Positions 8,540 through 17,102 of a stretch of 64,000 bases of DNA are shown here, in pieces. The notes beneath the pieces are model-generated. The model was not told the origin of the DNA and made no database searches. It saw only the letters and a list, made by a program, of their open reading frames with translations. The stretch's first letter is position 1. The number at the start of each line of letters is the position of its first letter. Both the position numbers and the translations under genes were made by a program. This DNA comes from Streptomyces sp. CoH27. GTDB taxonomy: Bacteria; Actinomycetota; Actinomycetes; Streptomycetales; Streptomycetaceae. Where the stretch lies: the NCBI RefSeq assembly GCF_020181035.1, contig NZ_JAIQYY010000018.1, positions 145,934 to 209,933 of the forward strand. Reading direction: 5' to 3'.

Positions 8540-9913
8540 ATGGACGACTTCTGGTCCGGTGCGGGGGTGGACCTGCATCTGGAGACCGACACGGGGGACG
8601 GCCGGCGGATCGGGCTGGAGCGAGCACTCAGGGCCGCCGTCCGGGACGGGCGGCTCGCGCCCGGGACCCGGCTGCCCGCCACCCGGCGGCTCGCAGCCGA
8701 CCTCGGCGTCTCCCGGGGCACGGCGAAGGCGGCGTACGACCAACTGGTCGCGGAGGGCTATCTGACGGCCCGGCAGGGCTCGGGCACGCGGGTCGCCGCG
8801 CTGCCGCCCGCCCTGAACACAGCGGGCCCGCGGACCGCCGCACACGCGCGTGCGCCGCGTTTCGATCTGCGCCCCGGCAGTCCGGACGTCGGCGCATTCC
8901 CGGCGGCGGCCTGGCTGCGCGCGCTGCGCCGCGCCATAGCGACGGCGCCCTCCCTGGCGTACGACTACGGCGACCCGCGCGGCCGCATCGAACTGCGCAC
9001 GGCCCTTTCGGGTTATCTGGGCCGGGCCCGCGGAGTCATCGCGCCCCCGGAGCGGATCGTCGTCACCTCCGGGTACGTCCAGGGCCTCGCGCTCCTCACG
9101 CGCGTGCTCGACGGCGCCGTCATCGCCATGGAGGACCCCGGTCTGCCGTTCCACCGGGAGGTGGTCCGGCACAACGGCGGCACGGTGCGCCCGGTGCCGG
9201 TCGACGCGCGCGGGGTGCTCCCCGGGGAACTCGGCGACGCGGCCGCGGTGGTGGTCACCCCGGCACACCAGTACCCGACCGGGGTGACTCTGCATCCCGA
9301 ACGGCGCCGGGCGCTCGGCGACTGGGCACGCGCGCGTGGCGGACTGATCGTCGAGGACGACTACGACGGCGAGTTCCGCTACGACCGCCAGCCGGTCGGC
9401 GCGCTGCAAGGCATGGCACCGGGCCAGGTGATCTACCTGGGCACCGCCTCCAAGACACTCGGCCCGGGGCTGCGGCTCGGCTGGATGGTGCTGCCGCCGC
9501 ACCTGGTCGACCCGGTCGCCGACGCCAAGCTGCACAGCGACCATCACACCGAGACCATCGGCCAGCTCGCGCTCGCCGAGCTGATCGACAGCCACGCCTA
9601 CGACCGCCACGTACGCGCGTGCCGGCTGCGTTACCGGCGCCGCCGGGACCAGTTGCTGGACCGGCTGGGGGCGGGCCAAAGCGTGCACGGGATCGCAGCC
9701 GGGCTGCACGCGCTGATCGACGTGCCCGACGAGGCGGAGGTGCTGGCCCGCGCGCAGGCGGAGGGTCTCGCCCTGGGCGCCCTGAGCGACCACTGGCACA
9801 CCCCGGGCGTCCCGGCCGGCCGCCCCCAGGGGCTGGTCGTGGGCTACGGCACGCCTCGGGAGCGGGCCTATCCGGAGGCTCTGGAGGCGCTGGCGAAGGT
9901 GCTGGAGGTCTGA
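8540..9913 (+). CDS. MocR/PdxR-type regulator: GntR helix-turn-helix fused to a PLP aminotransferase domain
   Basis: A 457-residue fusion. Residues ~20-85 are a GntR winged helix (LPATRRLAADLGVSRGTAKAAYDQLVAEGYLTARQGSGTRV). Residues ~110-457 are a fold-type I aminotransferase-like domain with the PLP Lys in TASKTLGPGLRLGWM and the preceding VEDDYDGEFRYD. MocR proteins use PLP or an aldimine as an effector; PdxR members control vitamin B6 synthesis. No pdx, gab or ehu genes are adjacent, so the target is unknown. ATG 8540 is preferred over the upstream ATG 8519 because a purine-rich GGGGGAGGG precedes 8540. Confidence 0.85.
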   Translation: MDDFWSGAGVDLHLETDTGDGRRIGLERALRAAVRDGRLAPGTRLPATRRLAADLGVSRGTAKAAYDQLVAEGYLTARQGSGTRVAALPPALNTAGPRTAAHARAPRFDLRPGSPDVGAFPAAAWLRALRRAIATAPSLAYDYGDPRGRIELRTALSGYLGRARGVIAPPERIVVTSGYVQGLALLTRVLDGAVIAMEDPGLPFHREVVRHNGGTVRPVPVDARGVLPGELGDAAAVVVTPAHQYPTGVTLHPERRRALGDWARARGGLIVEDDYDGEFRYDRQPVGALQGMAPGQVIYLGTASKTLGPGLRLGWMVLPPHLVDPVADAKLHSDHHTETIGQLALAELIDSHAYDRHVRACRLRYRRRRDQLLDRLGAGQSVHGIAAGLHALIDVPDEAEVLARAQAEGLALGALSDHWHTPGVPAGRPQGLVVGYGTPRERAYPEALEALAKVLEV

Positions 9914-9921
9914 AGGCGCCG

Positions 9922-10371
9922 TCAGGCGGTGAGCAGCGAGGGGTCCTTCGTCCACTTGAGGATCTTGTCGAAGCTGACCACCGTCCCGCCGCCCCGGCCG
10001 GGCTTGGCACCGATGTGGACGTGATCGGCCAGTTCCCGGATCAGACAGAGGCCGCGGCCGTTCTCGGCGTCCACGCGCGCGGCGCGGATGTCCTGGACGC
10101 GGGTGAATCCGGGCCCCGAATCGGCCACTTCGATACGGCACTTCTCGCCGTCGAGGTAGGCCGTCACCCGGTACGCCTCCACGGCGCCTTCGCGGGCGGG
10201 GTTCCCGCCGTGCTCGACCGCGTTCGCGCAGGCCTCGGTCAGGGCGACGGACAGGTCGTAGGAGATCTCGGGGTCGACGCCCGCCGTCTCCATCGTGCCG
10301 ATCAGCAGCCGGCGGGCGAGCGGCACGCTCGCTGCCTCGCGGCGCAGATGGAGTGACCACCAGATGCTCAT
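9922..10371 (-). CDS. RsbW-like anti-sigma/ATP-binding protein
   Basis: A 149-residue single-domain HATPase_c protein of the serine-kinase anti-sigma type. The N-box reads LTEACANAVEHGGNP, the G1 box VADSGPGF, and the G2 region ENGRGLCLIRELADHV. This is the canonical length and layout of the Streptomyces RsbW-like family. It converges with the MocR gene (8 bases apart) and is divergent from the membrane protein at 10636. Its promoter region carries two copies of a 12-base repeat (10414-10464). The partner is unknown; the SpoIIE-type phosphatase at 5450 is one candidate. Confidence 0.8.
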   Translation of the reverse strand: MSIWWSLHLRREAASVPLARRLLIGTMETAGVDPEISYDLSVALTEACANAVEHGGNPAREGAVEAYRVTAYLDGEKCRIEVADSGPGFTRVQDIRAARVDAENGRGLCLIRELADHVHIGAKPGRGGGTVVSFDKILKWTKDPSLLTA

Positions 10372-10413
10372 GCTCCAGCCTCCTGGCCGCGGCTCGACAT
10401 ACCGTTACGTATT

Positions 10414-10464
10414 GCCGCCCATACATGGCCGTAAGCACACTCTTGACGTGACGCCGCCCATACA
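10414..10464. repeat. 12-base direct repeat in a divergent promoter region
   Basis: GCCGCCCATACA occurs at 10414-10425 and again at 10453-10464, 39 bases apart, in the spacer between the leftward RsbW-like gene and the rightward membrane-protein gene. A direct repeat at nearly four helical turns could be a regulator binding site, but no regulator is known. Confidence 0.4.
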
Positions 10465-10635
10465 GCCGATGCGCCACGGGAGGAATCGGTGTATGAGGGA
10501 CACCTCCACCCCTCCCAAGACCCGCTCCCGAGCCCGGCCGTAGCAATCCTCCGCCCCGCTTCCGCCCCCCCGCGGTCCCGCTTTCCGCGCCCTGCCGTAG
10601 GGCGCCGGTAAGCGCAGTGCGATGATGAGGCCGCC

Positions 10636-11535
10636 ATGACTGCCCCCCACGCGCGCACGGCGCGGCCCGGAGCCGGGCTGCGGATTCTGCGGGCCGCGGT
10701 GTTCGCCGCGGTCTGTGTCGTGCTGGCCGCGTGCGGGCACACCCTGGCGTCCTGCGTGGGCGTGCCGCTGTGGACGCTCGGCGCCGGGTTCCTCGGTTGT
10801 CTGCTGGTCGTGGTGCCGCTCGCCGGGCGGGCTCGCTCGCTGCCCGGCATCGCCGCGCTGCTCGCGCTCGGCCAGACCGCCCTGCACGCGCTGTTCGCGC
10901 TGGGCGGGCACGGGGCCGCGATGGCCTCCGGCGGCATGGCGATGGGGTCGATGAACGCCATCGGCACCACGGGTGCCACGGGCGCCACGGGTTCGCCGCT
11001 CACGGGTTCGTCGCTCAGCGACACCGCGCTCGTCGAGCAGGCCGCGCGGCTGCTGTGCGGGACGAGCGCCACCGGGCTCACCCCCGGGCACGCCTTCCAT
11101 CTGCTGCTCGACGCGCATCTCATCGACCGCGCGGGCCGGCCCGCCGCCGGCCGGGGCGTTCTGTCCCACGCGGCCGACGCCACCGGCCCCTCCGCGGGGC
11201 TGCTGCCCTCGCTGCCGATGCTGCTCGGCCACGTCCTCGCGGCCGTCGCCGCCGGCTGGCTGCTGCGCCGCGGCGACCTGGCTCTGCTGCGGCTGATCGA
11301 ACTGTCGGCGCACGGAGTCGCGGAGGGCGTCGCAGAAGGAGCCCTCGTACGCTCCCTGCGCGCTGCTCTCGCGCTGACGTACGCCCTGTGCGCCGGGCTG
11401 CTGCCCGCCGCCGAGCCCGGCCCGCGCGCCCGGTGCGGCGCCCCGGACGACGCACCCGCCCCGCGCACCACCGCACTCCAGCACACGGTGATCCGGCGCG
11501 GTCCGCCCGCCGCCGCCTTCCTCCTCGCCGCCTGA
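10636..11535 (+). CDS. integral membrane protein at the head of a copper cluster
   Basis: A 299-residue protein with an N-terminal pair of hydrophobic helices (about 19-36 and 43-63), a third near 65-85, and two more after residue 190, separated by a loop rich in Met, Gly and His (GGHGAAMASGGMAMGSM). Met/His-rich extracytoplasmic loops are common in copper-handling membrane proteins. The C-terminus is cytoplasmic and Arg/Pro-rich. It is followed at 196 bases by YcnI, Sco1, PCuAC, CopC-CopD and DyP genes on the same strand, and a copper-related role is inferred from that context only. ATG 10636 has GAGG upstream. Confidence 0.6.
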   Translation: MTAPHARTARPGAGLRILRAAVFAAVCVVLAACGHTLASCVGVPLWTLGAGFLGCLLVVVPLAGRARSLPGIAALLALGQTALHALFALGGHGAAMASGGMAMGSMNAIGTTGATGATGSPLTGSSLSDTALVEQAARLLCGTSATGLTPGHAFHLLLDAHLIDRAGRPAAGRGVLSHAADATGPSAGLLPSLPMLLGHVLAAVAAGWLLRRGDLALLRLIELSAHGVAEGVAEGALVRSLRAALALTYALCAGLLPAAEPGPRARCGAPDDAPAPRTTALQHTVIRRGPPAAAFLLAA

Positions 11536-11610
11536 CGCGACGCGAGCACTCCCTCCCGGTCAAGACCTGGTGGAGAGGCCGCCGTCGCGCGGCACGCGCG
11601 CGTGCGCACC

Positions 11611-11650
11611 CTCCCCCACTCTCGGCTTCGTTCGACCGGGGGACCCCCAC
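11611..11650. repeat. dispersed Streptomyces intergenic repeat
   Basis: A C-run, the motif CTCGGCTTCGTTCGACC and a G-run followed by ACCCCC (11611-11650) match, from memory, a short palindromic element found many times between Streptomyces genes. The CCCCC/GGGGG arms (11613-11617, 11638-11642) can pair. It lies between the membrane-protein gene and ycnI and may act as a terminator or mRNA stabiliser. Confidence 0.5.
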
Positions 11651-11731
11651 CGATCCGCCCCGAGCGGCACCGGCACGCGCACGCGTACCTCTCGACATCA
11701 CCGGAACTCTCATCAGTGGAGTGCTCCTGCC

Positions 11732-12481
11732 ATGCAGGCTTCTCGTATCGCCTCTCGGGTCACCGCCGCCGCTGCCGTCGCCGGCACCACCGTCCTGGCG
11801 CTGTCCGTCCCCGCCTTCGCGCACGTCTCCGTGCAGCCGGAGGGCACCGCGGCCAAGGGCGGCTACGCGGTCGTCGACTTCAAGGTCCCCAACGAGCGCG
11901 ACAACGCCTCGACCACCAAGGTCGAGGTGACCTTCCCGGGCGACCACCCGCTCGCCTCGGTCATGCCCGAGCCCATGGCCGGCTGGAACGTGCAGGTCAC
12001 CAAGTCCAAGCTGGACAAGCCGCTGACCGTGCACGGCCAGAAGATCGACGAGGCCGTCACCAAGGTCACCTGGACCGCGGCCGACGGCAAGGGCATCCAG
12101 CCCGGCTACTTCCAGAAGTTCCCGCTCTCCATCGGCGCTCTGCCCGAGAACGCCGACCAGCTGGTGTTCAAGGCGCTCCAGACGTACTCCGACAAGGAGG
12201 TCGTGCGCTGGATCGAGGTGCCGCAGGCGGGCCAGGACGAGCCGGAGAACCCGGCGCCCGTGCTGCAGTTGTCCGCCGCGGCCGACGCACACGGCGGCGC
12301 GGCGGACGCCAAGGACAGCGCCGACAAGACCGCCGGCACGACCGAGACCGCGGCCTCCGCCGCCGGCTCCGACGGGCACGACACCGACACCACCGCGCGC
12401 GTCCTCGGCATCATCGGCATCGTCGCCGGCGTCGCGGGCGTCGCCTACGGCGTCTTCGCGGGCCGCCGCCGGACCGCCTAG
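11732..12481 (+). CDS. YcnI-family copper-binding protein (DUF1775)
   Basis: A 249-residue exported protein. A Sec signal peptide (residues 1-30, ending SVPAFA) precedes mature HVSVQPEG, so cleavage would leave an N-terminal histidine. In characterised YcnI proteins that histidine helps form a mono-histidine copper brace, together with a Trp like the one in GWNV here. The DUF1775 domain runs to about residue 170. A low-complexity Ala/Asp linker follows, then a C-terminal transmembrane helix and an RRR anchor. ATG 11732 is preceded by GGAG. It probably binds or delivers extracytoplasmic copper together with the downstream Sco1, PCuAC and CopC-CopD proteins. Confidence 0.85.
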   Translation: MQASRIASRVTAAAAVAGTTVLALSVPAFAHVSVQPEGTAAKGGYAVVDFKVPNERDNASTTKVEVTFPGDHPLASVMPEPMAGWNVQVTKSKLDKPLTVHGQKIDEAVTKVTWTAADGKGIQPGYFQKFPLSIGALPENADQLVFKALQTYSDKEVVRWIEVPQAGQDEPENPAPVLQLSAAADAHGGAADAKDSADKTAGTTETAASAAGSDGHDTDTTARVLGIIGIVAGVAGVAYGVFAGRRRTA

Positions 12482-12498
12482 CCCCCTCCTTCCGGAGC

Positions 12499-12542
12499 GC
12501 GCACCGGGGTCGCCCGCACAGCCCCGGTGCGCACCGGAGTTC
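12499..12542. terminator. hairpin between ycnI and senC
   Basis: GCGCACCGGGG (12499-12509) and CCCCGGTGCGC (12532-12542) are perfect 11-base inverted repeats in the short spacer before the Sco1 gene. They could partly terminate or attenuate transcription inside the copper cluster. Confidence 0.5.
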
Positions 12543-12563
12543 TCACATCTGGGACATTTTTCT

Positions 12564-13217
12564 ATGCGCAAGAAGACGTTCGCCGCGGCCTCGCTGCTCG
12601 CCGCCGCCACCCTGACCCTCTCCGCCTGCGGCAGCGGCGACGACAGCAAGTCGCCGGTCACCGTGGTCTCCCAGGAGTCCGACTCGGGCAAGGCCGCCAC
12701 CGTGCTCGACCAGCCCTTCGCCAAGCCGGACCTGGTCCTCACCGACACGCACGGCAAGAAGTACGACCTCCGCAAGGAGACCCAGGGCCATCCGACCCTC
12801 GTCTACTTCGGCTACACGCACTGCCCCGACATCTGCCCGACGACGATGAGCAACATCGCCGTCGCCAAGAAGGCGCTGCCCCAGGCCGAGCAGGACGACC
12901 TGCGGGTCGTGTTCGTCACCACCGACCCCGGCCGCGACACCCCCACCGAGCTGGGCAAGTGGCTCAAGGGCATCGACCCGCAGTTCATCGGCCTGACCGG
13001 GGACTTCGCCACGATCCAGGCCGGCGCCCGCTCACTCGGCATCTCCGTGGAGCCGACGTCGAAGGACAAGAACGGCAAGCTCGTCTCCGTCCACGGCACC
13101 CAGGTCATCGCCTTCTCGCCGAAGACGAACGGCGGTTACGTCCTCTACGGCGAGGACGCCACGGTCGACGACTACACCAAGGGCCTGCCCAAGATCGTCA
13201 AGGGGGCCAACCCGTGA
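12564..13217 (+). CDS. Sco1/SenC-family copper chaperone lipoprotein
   Basis: A 217-residue thioredoxin-fold protein that delivers copper to the CuA site of cytochrome oxidase. The N-terminus is a lipoprotein signal with lipobox LSAC (Cys22), so it is anchored outside the membrane. The copper-binding CPDIC motif is intact in YFGYTHCPDICPTTM, and the distant histidine ligand lies in SVHGTQVIAF. Length is typical. It overlaps the next gene by four bases (GTGA), indicating translational coupling with the PCuAC chaperone. In the cell it would act with the downstream chaperone in oxidase maturation. Confidence 0.92.
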   Translation: MRKKTFAAASLLAAATLTLSACGSGDDSKSPVTVVSQESDSGKAATVLDQPFAKPDLVLTDTHGKKYDLRKETQGHPTLVYFGYTHCPDICPTTMSNIAVAKKALPQAEQDDLRVVFVTTDPGRDTPTELGKWLKGIDPQFIGLTGDFATIQAGARSLGISVEPTSKDKNGKLVSVHGTQVIAFSPKTNGGYVLYGEDATVDDYTKGLPKIVKGANP

Positions 13218-13687
13218 GGCACCCCGTGAGGCGCCGGGCCGTCCTGACCGCCGCCGCCCTCACCGGCACCCTGGCCCTCGCCGGCTGCTCGGACTCCGGG
13301 TCCGCAAGCGCCGGGGCCGAACTGTCGGTGAGCGGGGCGTACATACCCCAGCCGGTCTCCGCCGACATGGCCGCCGGCTTCCTGACGATCACCAACAAGG
13401 GCGGCGCGAAGGACGAGCTGACCTCGGTGACCAGCGATGACGCCGGCCAGATCACCATGCACAGCACCACCGGCGGCGCCATGCGGGAGCAGGCCTCCTT
13501 CGCCGTACCCGCCCACGGTCAACTCGTGTTCAAAAGCGGCGGCAACCATCTGATGTTCGAGAAGCTGAAGCGACAGCCGAAGCAGGGCCAGACGGTCACC
13601 GTGAAGCTCACGTTCGCCGCGTCCGGGCCCCTCACCGTCGAGATGCCGGTGAAGTCCGCGACGTACAACCCGTCGACCGGCCACTGA
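13214..13687 (+). CDS. PCuAC-family periplasmic-type copper chaperone (DUF461) lipoprotein
   Basis: A 157-residue copper(I) chaperone that passes copper to Sco1 and cytochrome oxidase. It has a lipoprotein signal with lipobox LAGC. The copper motif is seen as TMHSTTGG-A-M followed downstream by NHLMF, which matches the H-M ... M ... H-x-M pattern. The GTG at 13214 overlaps the Sco1 stop; a second GTG at 13226 is an alternative. Mature length of about 130 residues fits the family. It lies 18 bases upstream of the CopC-CopD gene and is probably in the same operon. Confidence 0.88.
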   Translation: MRHPVRRRAVLTAAALTGTLALAGCSDSGSASAGAELSVSGAYIPQPVSADMAAGFLTITNKGGAKDELTSVTSDDAGQITMHSTTGGAMREQASFAVPAHGQLVFKSGGNHLMFEKLKRQPKQGQTVTVKLTFAASGPLTVEMPVKSATYNPSTGH

Positions 13688-13705
13688 GGGAGGGGACCCA
13701 CCACC

Positions 13706-15667
13706 GTGACGCGAACCATCGCCCCCAGGCGACGCAGGGGCAGCCTGCGCACCCTGGTGCTGCTGCTCCTCGCCGTCGCCGGCGCGCTGCTCGCGGGCGC
13801 CGCTCCGGCCTCCGCGCACGCCGCGCTGACCGGCAGCGATCCCGCGCAGGGGGTGGTGGTCAAGCAGGCACCCAGCCAGGTGGCGCTCACCTTCTCCGAG
13901 AAGGTGGCGATGAACGACGACTCCCTGCGCGTCCTCGACCCCCGCGGCAAGCCGGTCCAGACCGGCAAACCCGCCAACCTGAGCGGGACGACCTACGGCA
14001 TCCAGCTCAAGAGCGGCCTGGGCAAGGGCACCTACACGGTCACCTACCAGGTCGTCTCGGCCGACAGCCACCCCGTCTCCGGTGCCTACACCTTCTCCAT
14101 CGGGACGCCCTCGCCGACGGTCGTCTCCGGCACCGGGCCGACCGCGGGCGGCGGCACCGTGGGCATGCTCTACGCACTCGGGCGGTACGCGTCGTACGCC
14201 GGCTTCATCGTGCTCGCGGGCGGCGCGGCCTTCGTACTCGCCTGCTGGCAGCGCGGCGCGGGCGTACAGGCCGTCCAGCGACTGATCGTCGGCGGCTGGC
14301 TCACGCTCGCCGCGGCCACCCTGTGGCTGCTGCTCCTGCGCGGCTCGTACACCACCTCGGGGACGTTCGGCGACGTCTTCGACCTCGGGCTGCTCGGGCA
14401 GGTGCTGCAGACCAAGACGGGCGCGACCCTGGTCTCCCGGCTGCTGCTGCTCGCCGCCGCCGCACTGTTCGTCACCGTCCTCTTCGGCGCCTACACCAAG
14501 CGCGAGGAGGGCCAGGAGAAGCGTGATCTGACCTTCGGGCTGGCGATCGGCGGAGGGGTCGTCGCGGCCGGGCTCGCGACCAGCTGGGCCATGGCCGAGC
14601 ACGCCTCGGTCGGGCTCCAGCCGGGCATCGCCATGCCCGTCGACATCGTCCATCTGCTCGCCGTCGCCACCTGGCTGGGCGGGCTCACCGCCCTCCTGGT
14701 GGCCCTGTACCGGGCGCCCGCCGAGACACCGGTGGAAGCCGCCGCCGTGCGCCGCTTCTCCCGGCTGGCCTTCGGGTCCGTCGTCGTGCTCGCCGGAACC
14801 GGCACCTACCAGTCCTGGCGCCAGCTCGGCTCCTGGTCGGCCTTCACCGACACCCGGTACGGACAGCTGCTGCTGGTCAAGATCGGGCTGGTGGCCGTGC
14901 TGGTCGCCATCGCATCGATGTCACGGCGGTGGACCCGACGGCTCGCCGACGGCGCCGACACGGTCCCGGCCACGGTGGAGGAACGCGAAAAGGTCACGTC
15001 GCCTGCCGCGTCGGAGACCGTATCCGGTGCCCTACCGGAGGGTGCGTCCGACGCAGCGGCAGAAACCGCGCCCGGCACCGGCGACTCCCGGCGGGCCGCG
15101 CAGCTCGCCCGGCAGCGGGCCGCGATGGACACCGCCCGGCGCAAGCGGATGCGCGACGGCGACCCCCACCGCCTCGGGCTGCGCCGCTCGGTGCTCGCCG
15201 AGGCCGGCGTCGCGGTCGTCCTCCTCGCCGTCACCACCGCGCTCACCCAGACCGAGCCGGGCCGCACCGAGCTGGAAGCCAAGGCCGCCTCCTCGTCCTC
15301 CGGTTCGGCCACGGCGCCCACGAACGGCGCGCTGACCCTGGACATGCCCTTCGACACCGGCGGCACCAACGGCAAGGGGGTCGTCAGCGTCGACCTCGAC
15401 CCTGCGGGCGTGGGCGCCAACGAGATGCACGTCTACGTCCAGACGCCCGGCGGGAAGCCCTACGACATACCCGAGGTGAAGGTCGCCTTCACCTCGGAGG
15501 CGAAGAAGATCGGCCCGCTTCCCGTGACTCCCGACCACATCACGACCGGCCACTGGTCGGCGAGCGGAGTGCAGATTCCCATGGCCGGCGACTGGAAGAT
15601 CGCCGTCACCGTGCGGACCTCCGACATCGACCAGGTGACCGTCTCCAAGAACGCGCAGATCGGCTGA
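13706..15667 (+). CDS. CopC-CopD fusion copper transport protein (YcnJ-like)
   Basis: A 653-residue membrane protein. A signal peptide (1-37) would be cut before His38, giving the HAALTGSDP N-terminus that is a copper ligand in CopC. The CopC domain spans about 38-135 (SEKV and VVSADSHPVSGAYTFSI, with the second His). The CopD domain (about 150-410) has eight or so hydrophobic helices. A charged linker of about 70 residues follows, then another helix and an extracytoplasmic C-terminal beta domain (about 520-653, FixH/YtkA-like). YcnJ proteins import copper across the membrane. The GTG start at 13706 follows GAGGGGA. Confidence 0.88.
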   Translation: MTRTIAPRRRRGSLRTLVLLLLAVAGALLAGAAPASAHAALTGSDPAQGVVVKQAPSQVALTFSEKVAMNDDSLRVLDPRGKPVQTGKPANLSGTTYGIQLKSGLGKGTYTVTYQVVSADSHPVSGAYTFSIGTPSPTVVSGTGPTAGGGTVGMLYALGRYASYAGFIVLAGGAAFVLACWQRGAGVQAVQRLIVGGWLTLAAATLWLLLLRGSYTTSGTFGDVFDLGLLGQVLQTKTGATLVSRLLLLAAAALFVTVLFGAYTKREEGQEKRDLTFGLAIGGGVVAAGLATSWAMAEHASVGLQPGIAMPVDIVHLLAVATWLGGLTALLVALYRAPAETPVEAAAVRRFSRLAFGSVVVLAGTGTYQSWRQLGSWSAFTDTRYGQLLLVKIGLVAVLVAIASMSRRWTRRLADGADTVPATVEEREKVTSPAASETVSGALPEGASDAAAETAPGTGDSRRAAQLARQRAAMDTARRKRMRDGDPHRLGLRRSVLAEAGVAVVLLAVTTALTQTEPGRTELEAKAASSSSGSATAPTNGALTLDMPFDTGGTNGKGVVSVDLDPAGVGANEMHVYVQTPGGKPYDIPEVKVAFTSEAKKIGPLPVTPDHITTGHWSASGVQIPMAGDWKIAVTVRTSDIDQVTVSKNAQIG

Positions 15668-15675
15668 ACGACACC

Positions 15676-16959
15676 ATGCCCGACCAGTCCATCCCCCAGA
15701 CCCGAACCTCCCCCGAGGCGGCGGAGGAGCCGACGTCCGCCGGGGGCCGGGGCGTCTCCCGGCGCGCGCTGCTCGGCACCGCGGGCGCCACCGGGCTCGT
15801 GCTCGGCGCGGCAGGCGGTGCCGTGGGCTACGCCGCCGCGCCCGCCCCGGCCACCCCGCTGTCCTCGGTGGGCTCCGACCGGGCGACGTTTCACGGGAAA
15901 CATCAGCCCGGCATCACCGAGGGCCTCCAAGCGCGCGGCCATCTCGTCGCCTTCGACCTGGCGGCGGGCGCCGGGCGCAAGGAGGCCGCGGCCCTGCTGC
16001 GCCGCTGGTCGACGACGGCCGAACGGCTGATGGCCGGCGAGGCCGCGCCGCACGACGACACCGACGTGGCCCGTGACGCGGGCCCCTCCGCGCTGACGAT
16101 CACCTTCGGCTTCGGGCACGGCTTCTTCGGCAGGACGGGCCTGGAGAAGCAGCGGCCGAGCGCGCTGGACCCGCTGCCGGACTTCTCCTCCGACCAGCTG
16201 GACAAGGCACGCAGCGACGGCGACCTGTGGGTGCAGATCGGCGCGAACGACGCCCTGGTCGCCTTCCACGCCCTGCGCGCGATCCAGAAGGACGCGGGCG
16301 GCGCGGCCCGGCTGCGCTGGCAGATGAACGGCTTCAACCGCACCCCGGGCGCCACCGCGCACCCCATGACGGCCCGCAACCTCATGGGCCAGCTCGACGG
16401 CACGCGCAATCCGAAGCCCACCGACTCCGACTTCGACCAGCGCATCTTCGTACCCGCCTCGGGCGAGCCCGCCTGGATGGCGAACGGCTCCTACGCCGTC
16501 GTACGCCGCATCCGCATGCTCCTGGACGACTGGGAGAAGTTGTCGGTGGCGGCCCAGGAGGCGGTCATCGGGCGGCGGAAGTCCGACGGGGCGCCGCTGT
16601 CCGGGGGCGACGAGACGACGCCGATGGACCTGGAGAAGGCCGACGCCAAGGGCCAGTACGTCGTCCCGCTCAACGCGCACGCCCGGATCACCCGGCCCGA
16701 CAAGAACGGCGGTGCCGCGATGCTGCGGCGCCCGTTCTCCTACCACGACGGCTTCGAGGCGGACGGCACGCCCGACGCCGGTCTCCTCTTCGTCTGCTGG
16801 CAGGCGGACCCGCTGCGCGGCTTCGTACCGGTGCAGCGCAAGCTCGACCGGGGCGACGCGCTGTCGCAGTTCATCCGGCACGAGGCGAGCGCACTGTTCG
16901 CGGTGCCGGGCGGGGCGGCGAAGGGCGAGTACGTGGGGCAGCGGCTGCTGGAGGGCTGA
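15676..16959 (+). CDS. Tat-exported DyP-type haem peroxidase
   Basis: A 427-residue dye-decolourising peroxidase. The N-terminus has a twin-arginine signal (SRRALLGTAGATGLVLG, about 28-55) so it would be exported folded. The DyP hallmark GXXDG appears as GQLDGTRNP, carrying the catalytic Asp, with the proximal His region in the C-terminal half. ATG 15676 lies 8 bases after the CopC-CopD stop. Association of Sco1, PCuAC, CopCD and DyP is a recurrent actinobacterial arrangement linked to copper and oxidase assembly. A degenerate parS sequence (15888-15901) lies in its coding region. Confidence 0.9.
   Translation: MPDQSIPQTRTSPEAAEEPTSAGGRGVSRRALLGTAGATGLVLGAAGGAVGYAAAPAPATPLSSVGSDRATFHGKHQPGITEGLQARGHLVAFDLAAGAGRKEAAALLRRWSTTAERLMAGEAAPHDDTDVARDAGPSALTITFGFGHGFFGRTGLEKQRPSALDPLPDFSSDQLDKARSDGDLWVQIGANDALVAFHALRAIQKDAGGAARLRWQMNGFNRTPGATAHPMTARNLMGQLDGTRNPKPTDSDFDQRIFVPASGEPAWMANGSYAVVRRIRMLLDDWEKLSVAAQEAVIGRRKSDGAPLSGGDETTPMDLEKADAKGQYVVPLNAHARITRPDKNGGAAMLRRPFSYHDGFEADGTPDAGLLFVCWQADPLRGFVPVQRKLDRGDALSQFIRHEASALFAVPGGAAKGEYVGQRLLEG
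15888..15901. promoter_or_regulatory. degenerate parS (13/14)
   Basis: GTTTCACGGGAAAC differs at one base from the ParB site GTTTCACGTGAAAC. It lies inside the DyP gene, where it encodes part of ATFHGKHQ, so it may be chance or a weak ParB site. Confidence 0.35.
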
Positions 16960-17102
16960 TCCGACGCGGCCCCTGGAAGGGCGCATCGAAGCCGAAGGAA
17001 AATACGGCCTTTCTGCTGCTTTTCCTGGTTCAAACCACCCGGTCGTGTGGCTCTTGTGAGACACCCGCGCCGAGGCAGCCTGCGGCCATTAGGGTGAGGG
17101 AC

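Noticed and set aside
6893-10546. Open frame of 1217 codons on the minus strand
   Set aside because: It lies opposite pepP and the MocR gene, is rich in Arg, Gly and His without any motif, and results from G/C-biased codons of the real genes.
15460-17064. 534-codon minus-strand frame opposite the DyP gene
   Set aside because: Composition bias only; the DyP frame has a Tat signal and catalytic motif.
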